Assembly (NCBI GenBank): GCA_964536965.1
Contig: CAZIAL010000002.1
Span: 100,489-164,488, forward strand
DNA: 64,000 bases
DNA from: JACMQW01 sp964536965
GTDB taxonomy: Bacteria; Bdellovibrionota; UBA1018
Reading direction: 5' to 3'
A program made the translations under genes and the position numbers. Shown piece by piece: positions 17,180 to 25,644 of the stretch. Positions within the stretch are counted from its first letter, which is position 1. Each line of letters opens with the position of its first letter. Below the pieces are notes generated by a model. The model was not told where the DNA came from, did not search any database, and worked only from the letters and a program-made list of their open reading frames with translations.

Positions 17180-17938
17180 ATGAGCGAACCGTCGTCGAAA
17201 CCCGGTTCGAAGCGCTCCCGGGCATTCTTCGAACACGTCGTCTCGGTCGCGTCCGCGCTATTCCTCGTCTTTCTCGTCCGCTCGAGTTTCTTCGAATCCT
17301 ACAAAATCCCTTCCGGTTCCATGGTTCCGACGATTCTCATCGGCGACCACGTCTTCGTGAATAAGTTCGCGTATCGTTTCACGCTTCCTTTTTCGGAATA
17401 TTTCGGCGATCCGGTCGTTCTCTTCGATCGCGATCCGCCCAAACGGGGCGATATTCTCGTTTTCGAAAGCCCGCGAAATCCCAAGATCGACTATATTAAA
17501 CGAGTCGTCGGGCTGCCGGGCGAGACGATCCAGATCCGCAACCGCCAGCTCACCATCGATGGTAAGATCATTCCGCTTTCGAAACCGCCCGAAGATCAGG
17601 CGGCCCATGTCGCGGAGCTCATGTCCGAGTCGAAGGTCGACGACCATGGGCTCGAGATGATGCAGGAGGAGCTCGGTGAGCGGACCCACTGGATTTTCCT
17701 CGATGGCCGAAACTTCGTCTCGGAAAACTTCGGTCCGTACGTCGTTCCGGACGGCGCGATTTTCGTCATGGGAGACAACCGAGATTTTTCGGACGATAGC
17801 CGTTTTATCGGGCCGATACCGATGGACCGCATTCGCGGGCGCGCGAGCTGGATCTGGCTCTCGATCTGGCTCCGCTTCGACCCTTTCGAGCTCGACTTTC
17901 GGCCACTGCGAACCGGTCGCTCGCTCTATCAACTCTGA
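17180..17938 (+). CDS. lepB: Signal peptidase I (second tandem copy)
   Basis: 252 aa, same architecture as the upstream gene: anchor near residues 20-35, SGSMVPTI with the Ser nucleophile, KRVVGLPGE with the general-base Lys, and MGDNRDFSDDSRFIG. The copies are clearly homologous but well diverged in the anchor and the periplasmic insert, so the duplication is not recent. They may differ in substrate preference. The last 10 bases overlap the end of the convergent CFI-box gene. Confidence 0.96.
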   Translation: MSEPSSKPGSKRSRAFFEHVVSVASALFLVFLVRSSFFESYKIPSGSMVPTILIGDHVFVNKFAYRFTLPFSEYFGDPVVLFDRDPPKRGDILVFESPRNPKIDYIKRVVGLPGETIQIRNRQLTIDGKIIPLSKPPEDQAAHVAELMSESKVDDHGLEMMQEELGERTHWIFLDGRNFVSENFGPYVVPDGAIFVMGDNRDFSDDSRFIGPIPMDRIRGRASWIWLSIWLRFDPFELDFRPLRTGRSLYQL

Positions 17939-18666
17939 GACGGAGCCAAACGGCGCGCCATTCGATCGAGGAGGCGGCCGAGAGACTTTCGGAAACTCTC
18001 GGGTGCGCGATCGAGAAGTGGGATAAAGCGCGGGGAGAGCCAGTAATAAAGACGGACCGAAGCGCGGCCCAGCGCGCGTCTGTTCAGTCGTTCATCGCGA
18101 AAACTGCGCAGGCCCGGAAGGGTATCGGCCGAGGTCACGTCGAGGAGGGAGGTGGCGATGAAACACTTCTCGCCGGTCAACGCGGTGTAGGCCGCTTTAA
18201 ACTCCGGCCGGTGTTTGCATCGACCGCTCCCTAGGTATTTCCGGAGGGCTTCCGCGGAGAGGGCTTGAAAGGGCATGCCTTTCGAAAAGCTGACATACTT
18301 CTGGAGGCAGAGGTTTAGCTCCTCCTTCTGGTGCGCCCGCTTGGCTTTGTCGTAGAGCTTGGCCATGTCCCAGTAGATTCCCGAGAGCATCACGATCTCG
18401 TAGAGATCTTTCGTCCGATCGAAAAGATCGAGGGTCAGCCCGTCCTTCCCGCTCTTCTTCCACATTTCGAGGATGAGAATGTACTGCTGATACTTCTTCA
18501 CGCTCTCGATGACTTGGCCCGCCTGGGAAAGTTTCACGCCTTCTTTGGCGATTTCGACGCGACGGCGGAGAAGTTCCTTGCGCTGCTCTTCCTGCTGACG
18601 ACGAAGCTGCTTCTCGATTCGCGAACGTAAGATCGTGCGCGAGGGTCGTTCCTTTTTTTCGCTCAT
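17929..18666 (-). CDS. CFI-box C-terminal-motif protein
   Basis: 245 aa. The N-terminal 60 residues are highly charged and probably coiled-coil (repeated Arg/Gln/Glu). The middle is helical and TPR-like. The C-terminus carries KCFIATSLLDV from Cys168, then LRSFRDERL and GRASVRLYYWLSP; this CFIAT...LRxFRD...GR...YYxxSP pattern is the CFI-box found at C-termini of many deltaproteobacterial proteins, whose role is unknown. No signal peptide is seen. It lies 7 bases downstream of priA and is the last gene of the galU-priA run. Confidence 0.75.
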   Translation of the reverse strand: MSEKKERPSRTILRSRIEKQLRRQQEEQRKELLRRRVEIAKEGVKLSQAGQVIESVKKYQQYILILEMWKKSGKDGLTLDLFDRTKDLYEIVMLSGIYWDMAKLYDKAKRAHQKEELNLCLQKYVSFSKGMPFQALSAEALRKYLGSGRCKHRPEFKAAYTALTGEKCFIATSLLDVTSADTLPGLRSFRDERLNRRALGRASVRLYYWLSPRFIPLLDRAPESFRKSLGRLLDRMARRLAPSQS

Positions 18667-18673
18667 TCGAGTC

Positions 18674-20746
18674 CTATCCTAACCCGTAGGGATCGACATC
18701 GACAAGGAGGGGGAACTTTTCGCGTTGGGCGAGTTGTTTGGCGAGGGCGATGGAATGACCGAGTGAACGGACGGACGAAGACTTGATCAGAAGGTCCCAA
18801 CGGTAGATGCCCTTGGCGCGTTCGAGGAATGCCTCGGAAGGCCCGAGGAAGTCGAGCTTGCCGCCCGGGTCCTGGCTCTCGAGCTGCGACCGCGAGCTTT
18901 CGAGGTGCCGCACGATTTGTTCGCATCGGCTAACCGCCTCCTGGCGCTCGGTGGACTCGATCCGGAGGCGGGCCATGCGGCCGAAAGGAGGATAATCGAG
19001 CGCTTTGCGAAGTTCGATCTCTTCGGCCAGAAAATCGGATTCTTCCCGAAGGCCCATGAGCACGGCCAATACGGGCGCGTCCGGCTGGTAGGTCTGGATC
19101 AGGACTTTGCCCGGGAGTTCGCCGCGACCCGCGCGGCCCGCGACCTGGGAGAGGATCTGGAGCGCGCGCTCGGGCGCCCGAAAATCGGGATAACGAAAGA
19201 GGGCGTCGGCCAGCACCACGACGACGAGCGTGACCTTCGGAAAATCATGCCCCTTTGCCAGCATCTGGGTGCCGAGGAGGATCTGGGCCTCCCCGTTGCG
19301 AAACGCGGTCAGGGTTTTTTCGAGTCGGCTCGCGCTCGTGACGGCGTCACGGTCCAGACGTAGAATCTTCGCTTCCGGAATCAGCTTCGGGATTTCTTCC
19401 TCGAGACTTTCGGTACCCGCGCCGATCGGGTCGAGATCCACGGCCTGGCACTTCGCGCAGAAATCCGGAATCGCTTCCATATGGGCGCAAACGTGGCAGC
19501 GGAGCTCTCGGGAGCGTTTGTGGACCGTGAGGGATATCGAACAATTCGGGCATTCCGAGATTTCCCCGCAGTCCCGGCAGCGCAGGAACGCCGCGAAACC
19601 GCGGCGATTCAGATAAATCATGACCTGCTCGCCGCGGGCGATCGTTTCGCGGATCGCGGTCAGGGTTTTTTCCGCGATCGCGGCCTGGATCCCTTCGACC
19701 CGTAGTTCTTCCGCGAGATCCACGAGCTCGATCGCCGGCATTCCCCCGGATGCGTATCTACCTGGCAAGTCGAACTTCTGGTAACGGCCCTCGCGAGCGC
19801 GTTCGCGCGTTTCGAGGCTCGGGGTCGCGCTTCCTAAGACCACCAGTGCGCCGACTTGTTTCGCGCGGACGATGGCGAGATCCCGTGCGTGGTAGCGGAC
19901 GCGGTCGTCTTGTTTATAAGTCGGGTCATGTTCCTCATCGACGAGGATCAGCCCGAGATCGGCGATCGGGGCGAAGACCGCGGAACGCGCGCCGACGACG
20001 ACGCGAATCTCGCCGCTCCGGAGCGCCGCCGCCTGGTCCCGGCGCTGGGCGTCCGGCATCGCCGAGTGCCAGCGCGCCACCGCCTCGCCGATTCCGCTTT
20101 CGAGCCGTTCGTGGAGCTGGGAAGTCAGCGCGATTTCGGGAACGAGGAGGATGACGCCTTTCCCTTCGGCGAGTACCTTCTTCGCGAGCTCGATATAGAC
20201 TTCGGTTTTTCCGCTGCCGGTCACTCCGTGGAGGAGGGCGACTTTAACTTCGGTTGCCGCCGCCGGAGTCCCGCGAAAGTCTTCGAGCCCGGCGAGGGCT
20301 TGGGCCTGGTCGGGATTGAGATGGATGATCCGAGGCGCGACGACGTTTCTCGAAAGCGACTTGGCTTCCCGTCGCGCAGATCGAAGTCCGAGCGATGCCG
20401 GCGGACAGGCGGCCGCGAGCAGCTCTCCGAGGGGTTGGGCGTAGTAGCGGGATGCCCATTTACAGAGTTCGAATACGTCGGGCGGGATGCGGTCTTCGTC
20501 ATCCCCCCATTCGAGGATCGTCTTCAGCTTCGCGGGATCCACCCCCGACGAAAGCTCGGAGAGTGGTTTCGGTTCTTCGACCACGAAACCGAGCACGGTC
20601 GAGCGGCCGAAGGGCACGCGAACCCAGGTTCCGGGAGAAAGCGCGGTGAGCGAATCGGGCACGGCATAGGAAAAAAAGGAATCCAGCGGCCGTGGTACGG
20701 CGACCGAAACGATCCGAGGTGGAATTAGCGGACCCACTGCACCCAT
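18674..20746 (-). CDS. priA: Primosomal protein N' (PriA helicase)
   Basis: 690 aa. Superfamily 2 helicase that restarts stalled replication forks. The N-terminal DNA-binding domain begins VAVPRPLDSFFSYAVP. Walker A is HGVTGSGKTEVY, Walker B is LVDEEHDPTYKQ, and GSATPSLET is motif III. The zinc-binding block has paired Cys: CRDC, CPNC, CHVC and CAKC. AGTESLEEE and VAGRAGRGE (motif VI) follow. Its start lies 22 bases inside the end of the upstream exported-protein gene, so translation is likely coupled; a slightly later start is possible. Confidence 0.96.
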   Translation of the reverse strand: MGAVGPLIPPRIVSVAVPRPLDSFFSYAVPDSLTALSPGTWVRVPFGRSTVLGFVVEEPKPLSELSSGVDPAKLKTILEWGDDEDRIPPDVFELCKWASRYYAQPLGELLAAACPPASLGLRSARREAKSLSRNVVAPRIIHLNPDQAQALAGLEDFRGTPAAATEVKVALLHGVTGSGKTEVYIELAKKVLAEGKGVILLVPEIALTSQLHERLESGIGEAVARWHSAMPDAQRRDQAAALRSGEIRVVVGARSAVFAPIADLGLILVDEEHDPTYKQDDRVRYHARDLAIVRAKQVGALVVLGSATPSLETRERAREGRYQKFDLPGRYASGGMPAIELVDLAEELRVEGIQAAIAEKTLTAIRETIARGEQVMIYLNRRGFAAFLRCRDCGEISECPNCSISLTVHKRSRELRCHVCAHMEAIPDFCAKCQAVDLDPIGAGTESLEEEIPKLIPEAKILRLDRDAVTSASRLEKTLTAFRNGEAQILLGTQMLAKGHDFPKVTLVVVVLADALFRYPDFRAPERALQILSQVAGRAGRGELPGKVLIQTYQPDAPVLAVLMGLREESDFLAEEIELRKALDYPPFGRMARLRIESTERQEAVSRCEQIVRHLESSRSQLESQDPGGKLDFLGPSEAFLERAKGIYRWDLLIKSSSVRSLGHSIALAKQLAQREKFPLLVDVDPYGLG

Positions 20747-21501
20747 TGTTCGATGAGCGCGCGCTCCTCCGCGGGGATCGACGAGGAAATGGCCGGCAGT
20801 CCCTGCACCTGGATCGCCTTCATATCGGCGAGATCCGGGGACGTGATGACCTCCATCGCTTCGCCCTTCAGTACGAAATCCCCGCCGCGATAAACCGAGA
20901 TCGAACGGGAGTAAGGGAAGTTCTTCGAGTATTTCGTCTCTTCGTACCTGAAGTCGAAACCCCCATGGAGCAGGCGAAGCGGAACGAATTCGTCTTTCAG
21001 AACCCAGAGCGCGGTGCCGCCTTCGCCGATCACCCAGCCGACCTTCTTATCGAGTCGGCCGATCGAGGTTTTCTCGGCGGCGCGGCGCTCGAGCTCGCCG
21101 GGTAGCGCGAGGAGTTCCTCCTCGGAGACGATCGGTATGCCCGCGTTTTTCAGCGTCGTCACCAGGTGCGCGGCATTCGTTTCGAAGAGAAGAAGACTCG
21201 TTAGACTATCGCTCGCGGAGCCAAGCTTTCGTTCGAACGCGTAAAGCTCACGATCGTTCTGGTCCAGGAATCTTGCCTTCCACGTCTTCGTCGCGGCGTC
21301 GAAGTAACCGATTTCGCGAATCTGCGCATTGGTGCCCGTGATCCGCGTTTTCACGCGGAGCGATTTCAGAACCCGGTGTTTTTTCGCCAGGGACGAGATG
21401 AGGAAATTCGACGGAGGAACATAGGCGTGCGCCGACGAAGCGATCAAAGCCGAAAGCACTCCGGAGACGAGCAGGACGGAAAACGAGCGGACGGGAATCA
21501 T
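20725..21501 (-). CDS. Exported protein of unknown function
   Basis: 258 aa with a clear signal peptide (SVLLVSGVLSALIASSAHA). The mature part begins YVPPSNFLISSLAKK and contains many short beta strands with polar turns, ending in a helix (PAEERALIEQWVQWV). There is no Cys after the signal, so it is not a lipoprotein. The pattern resembles outer-membrane lipoprotein-sorting (LolA/LolB-like) beta folds, but no diagnostic motif is visible and I do not assign one. It overlaps galU by 4 bases and priA by 22 bases. Confidence 0.7.
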   Translation of the reverse strand: MIPVRSFSVLLVSGVLSALIASSAHAYVPPSNFLISSLAKKHRVLKSLRVKTRITGTNAQIREIGYFDAATKTWKARFLDQNDRELYAFERKLGSASDSLTSLLLFETNAAHLVTTLKNAGIPIVSEEELLALPGELERRAAEKTSIGRLDKKVGWVIGEGGTALWVLKDEFVPLRLLHGGFDFRYEETKYSKNFPYSRSISVYRGGDFVLKGEAMEVITSPDLADMKAIQVQGLPAISSSIPAEERALIEQWVQWVR

Positions 21502-22388
21502 AGTTTTCCCTTCGTCGAAGGCGGATTTTCCAGGTGGCGTTTCATCAGGGCACGAACGTCGTCGGCGAGGTCGGGACGTTTCAGCGCGAAGGCGAGCGTG
21601 GCGTCGATATATCCGATGCGATCGCCCGTGTCGTAACGCGTGCCTTCGAACGAATAGGCGAGGAGCTTCTCGCGTTCGGCTAAAGTTTTTAACCCATCCG
21701 TCAGCTGGATTTCTCCGCCTTTTCCCGGCGGCGTCTTACGCAGAATATCGAAGATCGTCGGGGACAGTACGTAGCGGCCGGGGATCGCGAGCTGGGACGG
21801 AGCTTGATCCGGCTCGGGCTTTTCGACGAGGGTCCGTACATGGGTCAGGCGATCGTTCAGTCGGTCTCCGCCGACGATCCCGTACTTCGAGACTTCTCGC
21901 TTCGGCACTTCCATCACACCGACGACGGAGGCGTTTTCGCGTTCGGCGACTTCGATCAGCTGCTGGATGCAGGAAGTCTTCGAATCGATCAGATCATCGC
22001 CAAGGAGGACGGCGAAAGGCTCGTTTCCGATAATGGGCTCCGCGCAGAGCACGGCGTGCCCGAGCCCCATCGGCTGTTTCTGACGGATCGTCATGATGTT
22101 GCAAAGTTTCGCGATGTTGCGGGAAACGTCCGCGAGCGCGTTCTTCCCTTTGCGGTCGAGCATCGTTTCGATCTCGAATGAGTAGTCAAAATGGTCGACG
22201 ATCGAATCCTTGTTGCGGCCGGTGATGAAAACGATGTCCTGGATGCCCGCGCGCACGACTTCCTCGACGATGTACTGGATCATCGGAATGTCGACGATGG
22301 GGAGCATTTCTTTCGGGGTGGCTTTGGTCGCCGGAAGGAACCGGGTGCCCAGGCCCGCACAAGGAATGACGGCTTTGCGAATCTTCAT
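21498..22388 (-). CDS. galU: UTP-glucose-1-phosphate uridylyltransferase
   Basis: 296 aa, standard length. Makes UDP-glucose for LPS, capsule and trehalose synthesis. The nucleotide-binding signature KAVIPCAGLGTRFLPATK and the catalytic KEMLPIVD are at the N-terminus. GLGHAVLCA, LLGDDLI and VEKP follow. It is the first gene of the minus run through priA and diverges from the barrel-like gene across 95 bases. Confidence 0.96.
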   Translation of the reverse strand: MKIRKAVIPCAGLGTRFLPATKATPKEMLPIVDIPMIQYIVEEVVRAGIQDIVFITGRNKDSIVDHFDYSFEIETMLDRKGKNALADVSRNIAKLCNIMTIRQKQPMGLGHAVLCAEPIIGNEPFAVLLGDDLIDSKTSCIQQLIEVAERENASVVGVMEVPKREVSKYGIVGGDRLNDRLTHVRTLVEKPEPDQAPSQLAIPGRYVLSPTIFDILRKTPPGKGGEIQLTDGLKTLAEREKLLAYSFEGTRYDTGDRIGYIDATLAFALKRPDLADDVRALMKRHLENPPSTKGKL

Positions 22389-22483
22389 CTTCGAGACTCT
22401 ACCCGAGCCGAAGGGGTTGTGGAAGGCGCGGCTTCTCGACTAGACTGCGAGAAAGTGGAACGTTTCAAAGGGGTTAATGCATA

Positions 22484-23344
22484 ATGTCATATATTTTTTC
22501 TCATCGGAACGTAGGCTCGGGTTTGAAACTCTTTTTCTTCGGCTTTTTCGCCATCGCCTCGGCCCATGCGACGGACTACCACTCTCCACGGACGGCAGGT
22601 CTGGGGGGTGCGGGGCACGCGGCACCGATTCTGACCGACGCCATCTACATGAATCCGGCGATGATTTCGTTTTTGCCGACCTACTCCGTGTCGGTGAGCC
22701 GCAACAGTTACGCGGGTCCCGATAACACTGAGCCCCGCGGACGCGTCATCAACGCTTCCATTCAGGACGGCTCGAACACCCTCTTCCAGGCGGGCGTGGG
22801 ATACACGCGGAAAACCTATGGCCGCGAGGTCCACCTGGGCGCTTCGACGAAGCTCTTCGAAAAGGCGGGGATCGGCATCGGCGGCAAATATCTTTTCGGC
22901 AGTACTTCGCGAGAAAGCGCCCAAGACGCGACCCTGTCCGGTTTAGCCGCGCCACTTCCCTGGCTCCAGGGCGGGATCATCATCGATAATCTGATCGAGA
23001 CGGATAAAACGAAAATCTGGGGCCGATACCGCGAGTTCAAGCTCGGCTTTAAATTTAACATCGAGCGAATTCTTCTGATCTACGCCGATCCGCACCTGAT
23101 TCCGGGGAAGCCGGGCGATAGTTTCGGTTACGAGGCAGGCGTGGAAGTCCCGATCATGGCCGACCTCTATCTGCGGGGCGGGCTGAACCGGAATTCTTTT
23201 CAGCCGCATCTCGGAGCGTACGGGCGCGGTCACGGGTTCGGATTCGGCTGGGCGTTTCCGCGATTCTCGATCGATGCCGCGCTGACGCGGACTTTCGAAC
23301 CGGTTCGGACGAACAACTTTCTGTTCTCCTTCACGATGATCTAA
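22484..23344 (+). CDS. Predicted outer-membrane beta-barrel protein
   Basis: 286 aa with a signal peptide (LFFFGFFAIASAHA). The mature N-terminus SPRTAGLGGAGHAAPILTDAIYMNPAMIS matches the 'GLGGAF.A...D..A.y.NPA' start of FadL/PorV-like and UPF0164-type barrels. The remainder alternates Gly/aromatic strands (VGYTRK, IGIGGKYLFG, GFGFGWAFP) and ends FLFSFTMI, close to the aromatic C-terminal strand needed for BAM insertion. The ligand is unknown. It is probably monocistronic, with mgtE starting 60 bases later. Confidence 0.65.
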   Translation: MSYIFSHRNVGSGLKLFFFGFFAIASAHATDYHSPRTAGLGGAGHAAPILTDAIYMNPAMISFLPTYSVSVSRNSYAGPDNTEPRGRVINASIQDGSNTLFQAGVGYTRKTYGREVHLGASTKLFEKAGIGIGGKYLFGSTSRESAQDATLSGLAAPLPWLQGGIIIDNLIETDKTKIWGRYREFKLGFKFNIERILLIYADPHLIPGKPGDSFGYEAGVEVPIMADLYLRGGLNRNSFQPHLGAYGRGHGFGFGWAFPRFSIDAALTRTFEPVRTNNFLFSFTMI

Positions 23345-23404
23345 TCCGCACTTCGCCCGTCATTTTGCCCATCAATTTACCCTTGAGTGGGCTATAGAGG
23401 CTCC

Positions 23405-24736
23405 ATGGAATCGGAAGCAACGGCCGAAAAGAAAATTTCCCCCGCCGAGGCGCTGCAGGAGTCGTGGGCATCACTCACGGCCGACCAGCGCCACGAGGGT
23501 TTCTTTTCGCTTCCGCGTGAAGAGGCGGAAGAACTCTTTATCAGCGTGAGCGCGGCCGACCAGTACGAGCTGATTAAAGATTTGGCGAATGCCCAGAAAC
23601 GCGGATGGATCCGACTGCTTGCGCCCGACGATACGGCCGATCTTATTCAGCAGTTTCCGCATGATGAACGCGCACAAATGCTCGCGCTTCTCGATATCGC
23701 GACGATGCGTGAAGTCGTCGCGCTCCTGGCCTACGCCGAGGACGATGCCGGGGGACTGATGAACCCGCGGTTCATCCGCCTTCGGCCCGATGTTCCGGTG
23801 GACGTGGCGATTCGTTATATCCGCGCGCAGTCGAAGGCGAAGATCGAAACGATCCATTATGTGTATGTCCTGGATCAGGAACAACGCCTCGTCGGCGCGA
23901 TGTCGTTTCGCGATCTCTTTCTCGCGCCGCCCGAGAAGCTCGTGAGCGAAGTCATGGTTACGGATCTGGTGTCGCTCCCCGAGGACATGGACCAGGAAGA
24001 GGTCGGCCGGAAATTCGCCCAGTGCGGGCTTTCGGCGCTTCCGGTCGTCGATGCCGAAGGGAAGATGAAAGGGATCGTGACGGTCGACGACGTGGTGGAA
24101 GTCGTCGAAGAGGAAGCCACGGAAGATATCCACAAGCTCGGGGGCACCGAGGCCCTTGACGAGCCGTACCTCCAGATTTCGCTTTTCAGCATGATTAAGA
24201 AGCGGGCGGGCTGGCTGACTTTTCTCTTCATCGGAGAAATGCTCACGGCGACCGCCATGCAGTTCTACGAACACGCGATCGAGCGCGCGGTCGTGCTCGC
24301 GCTCTTTATTCCGCTCATCATCTCCTCGGGAGGAAACTCCGGCTCGCAGGCGACGTCGCTCGTCATCCGGGCGATGGCACTCCAGGAAGTGCGGCTAAAA
24401 GACTGGTGGCGCGTGCTCGGACGCGAGCTGGTGGCCGGCCTCTCGCTGGGTTTCATTCTCGGCGCGATCGGCATGGTTCGGATTCTGGCCTGGCCAGGGC
24501 GAAATGAACTCTACGGCGAACATTATAAAATGATCGCCTTCACGGTCGCGTCCGCGCTCGTCGGCGTGGTTCTCTGGGGTTCGATCGCCGGATCGATGCT
24601 TCCTTTCTTTCTTCGTCGCATCGGATTCGATCCGGCGACCTCTTCCGCCCCCTTCGTCGCGACTCTGGTGGACGTAACTGGGCTCGTCATCTATTTCAGC
24701 GTCGCGAGCCTCTTTCTGACTGGCCTCCTTCTCTAG
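23405..24736 (+). CDS. mgtE: Magnesium transporter MgtE
   Basis: 443 aa from the ATG at 23405. Order: cytosolic N-domain with helical repeats (DDTADLIQQFPHDERAQ), two CBS domains (roughly residues 130-260, including VTVDDVVEVVEEEATEDI, which joins the plug helix), then five transmembrane helices with PLIISSGGNSGSQ, the conserved pore signature of MgtE. It transports Mg2+ and is gated by Mg2+ on the CBS domains. The leader is too short for an M-box riboswitch. Confidence 0.96.
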   Translation: MESEATAEKKISPAEALQESWASLTADQRHEGFFSLPREEAEELFISVSAADQYELIKDLANAQKRGWIRLLAPDDTADLIQQFPHDERAQMLALLDIATMREVVALLAYAEDDAGGLMNPRFIRLRPDVPVDVAIRYIRAQSKAKIETIHYVYVLDQEQRLVGAMSFRDLFLAPPEKLVSEVMVTDLVSLPEDMDQEEVGRKFAQCGLSALPVVDAEGKMKGIVTVDDVVEVVEEEATEDIHKLGGTEALDEPYLQISLFSMIKKRAGWLTFLFIGEMLTATAMQFYEHAIERAVVLALFIPLIISSGGNSGSQATSLVIRAMALQEVRLKDWWRVLGRELVAGLSLGFILGAIGMVRILAWPGRNELYGEHYKMIAFTVASALVGVVLWGSIAGSMLPFFLRRIGFDPATSSAPFVATLVDVTGLVIYFSVASLFLTGLLL

Positions 24737-24797
24737 TCATTCGGTTTAAATTAAAGATTTCGACCACTTAGATACAGTTTCAGTCTGGGGTTTTCTC

Positions 24798-24826
24798 TTG
24801 CTTACCCGGGGGGGCAAGCATATAAC
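24798..24826 (+). promoter_or_regulatory. Sigma-70-type promoter, nearly leaderless
   Basis: TTGCTT, a 17-base spacer, then TATAAC. The expected transcription start falls near 24832-24834, only 4-6 bases before the ATG at 24838. No Shine-Dalgarno sequence is present between them, so the mRNA would be almost leaderless. Confidence 0.5.
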
Positions 24827-24837
24827 GCAATGCGTCT

Positions 24838-25569
24838 ATGAGAATGAAACACCTTCCCCAGCATCTGTGGTTCTGGTCCGTCCCCCTCGCGCTCGCGATT
24901 GGGAGCTTTGCTTTCGGCTTCGGGCGCAGCGACGCTCCGGCCGCGAAGACGGCGATCGTCCTGGCACCGCAGTCCGAAGTGGACACGGTTTGCGCCTCTC
25001 CGATCTTCGAGATGGGCCGGGCGATTTCGTTCCATGAACTCTCGGGCTTCAGCGCCGCCAAGTTCGAGCTTGAATCGGTCCATTTCCGGGACGTCGTTTG
25101 GAAAACTCCGGACGACATCGAGTTCGCCTACCAAATCGACATGAAGATGCGGCTCGCGACCGACCGGTTCCTGGTTCCGGAACATGTAGTCGCATGCAAG
25201 GTCGAGAACAAACTATCCAAACGCGCCCAAAAGCTTTCCCGCACGATGCTTCCGGTCCTGGGAGATCTCCACCTTCCCTCCACCCGAATTACCGTCTTCG
25301 ATCAGTCGTCCTCGGATCGCGACCGTCTTTATAACTATCCCCGGATTTCGGAGATCACGGTCTCCAGTAAGGGATATTTCTCGTTCAATCAGAATTGGGC
25401 GCCTTATCGGAAGCTCCAGTCGCTCGGTCAGTATCTCGACCACCTCCGTTATCGCTCCTTCTACGACCAGGTAGAGATCCGCGAGATGGGCTACGGACGG
25501 ATCGGGATCTTTGCGCAGAAGGACGTCACGGGCGAACGGGCTCAGCTGCTGATCGTGCTGAAGCAGTAG
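24838..25569 (+). CDS. Exported protein of unknown function
   Basis: 243 aa; the ATG at 24844 (third codon) is an alternative start. An N-terminal hydrophobic stretch (FWSVPLALAIGSFAFGFG) may be a signal peptide or membrane anchor. Two Cys in the mature part (VCASP, VACKV) may pair. The rest is mixed alpha/beta with VLGDLHLPSTRI and a final KDVTGERAQLLIVLK strand. I do not recognise the family. A strong promoter match sits so close to the start that the message is probably leaderless or nearly so. Confidence 0.65.
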   Translation: MRMKHLPQHLWFWSVPLALAIGSFAFGFGRSDAPAAKTAIVLAPQSEVDTVCASPIFEMGRAISFHELSGFSAAKFELESVHFRDVVWKTPDDIEFAYQIDMKMRLATDRFLVPEHVVACKVENKLSKRAQKLSRTMLPVLGDLHLPSTRITVFDQSSSDRDRLYNYPRISEITVSSKGYFSFNQNWAPYRKLQSLGQYLDHLRYRSFYDQVEIREMGYGRIGIFAQKDVTGERAQLLIVLKQ

Positions 25570-25644
25570 CCCCTCCCGGAACGGCGGCCGTTTTCCCCGT
25601 CGCATCTCGGCTAGATTCGCCCGGGATATGATACGGATGAATTC

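Noticed and set aside
17929..18666. CFI-box protein as a secreted protein with C-terminal sorting signal
   Set aside because: No signal peptide or membrane segment is visible, so only the motif is reported.
23341..23404. Possible M-box magnesium riboswitch before mgtE
   Set aside because: Only about 60 bases separate the upstream stop from mgtE, too short for the M-box fold, and no conserved core was seen.
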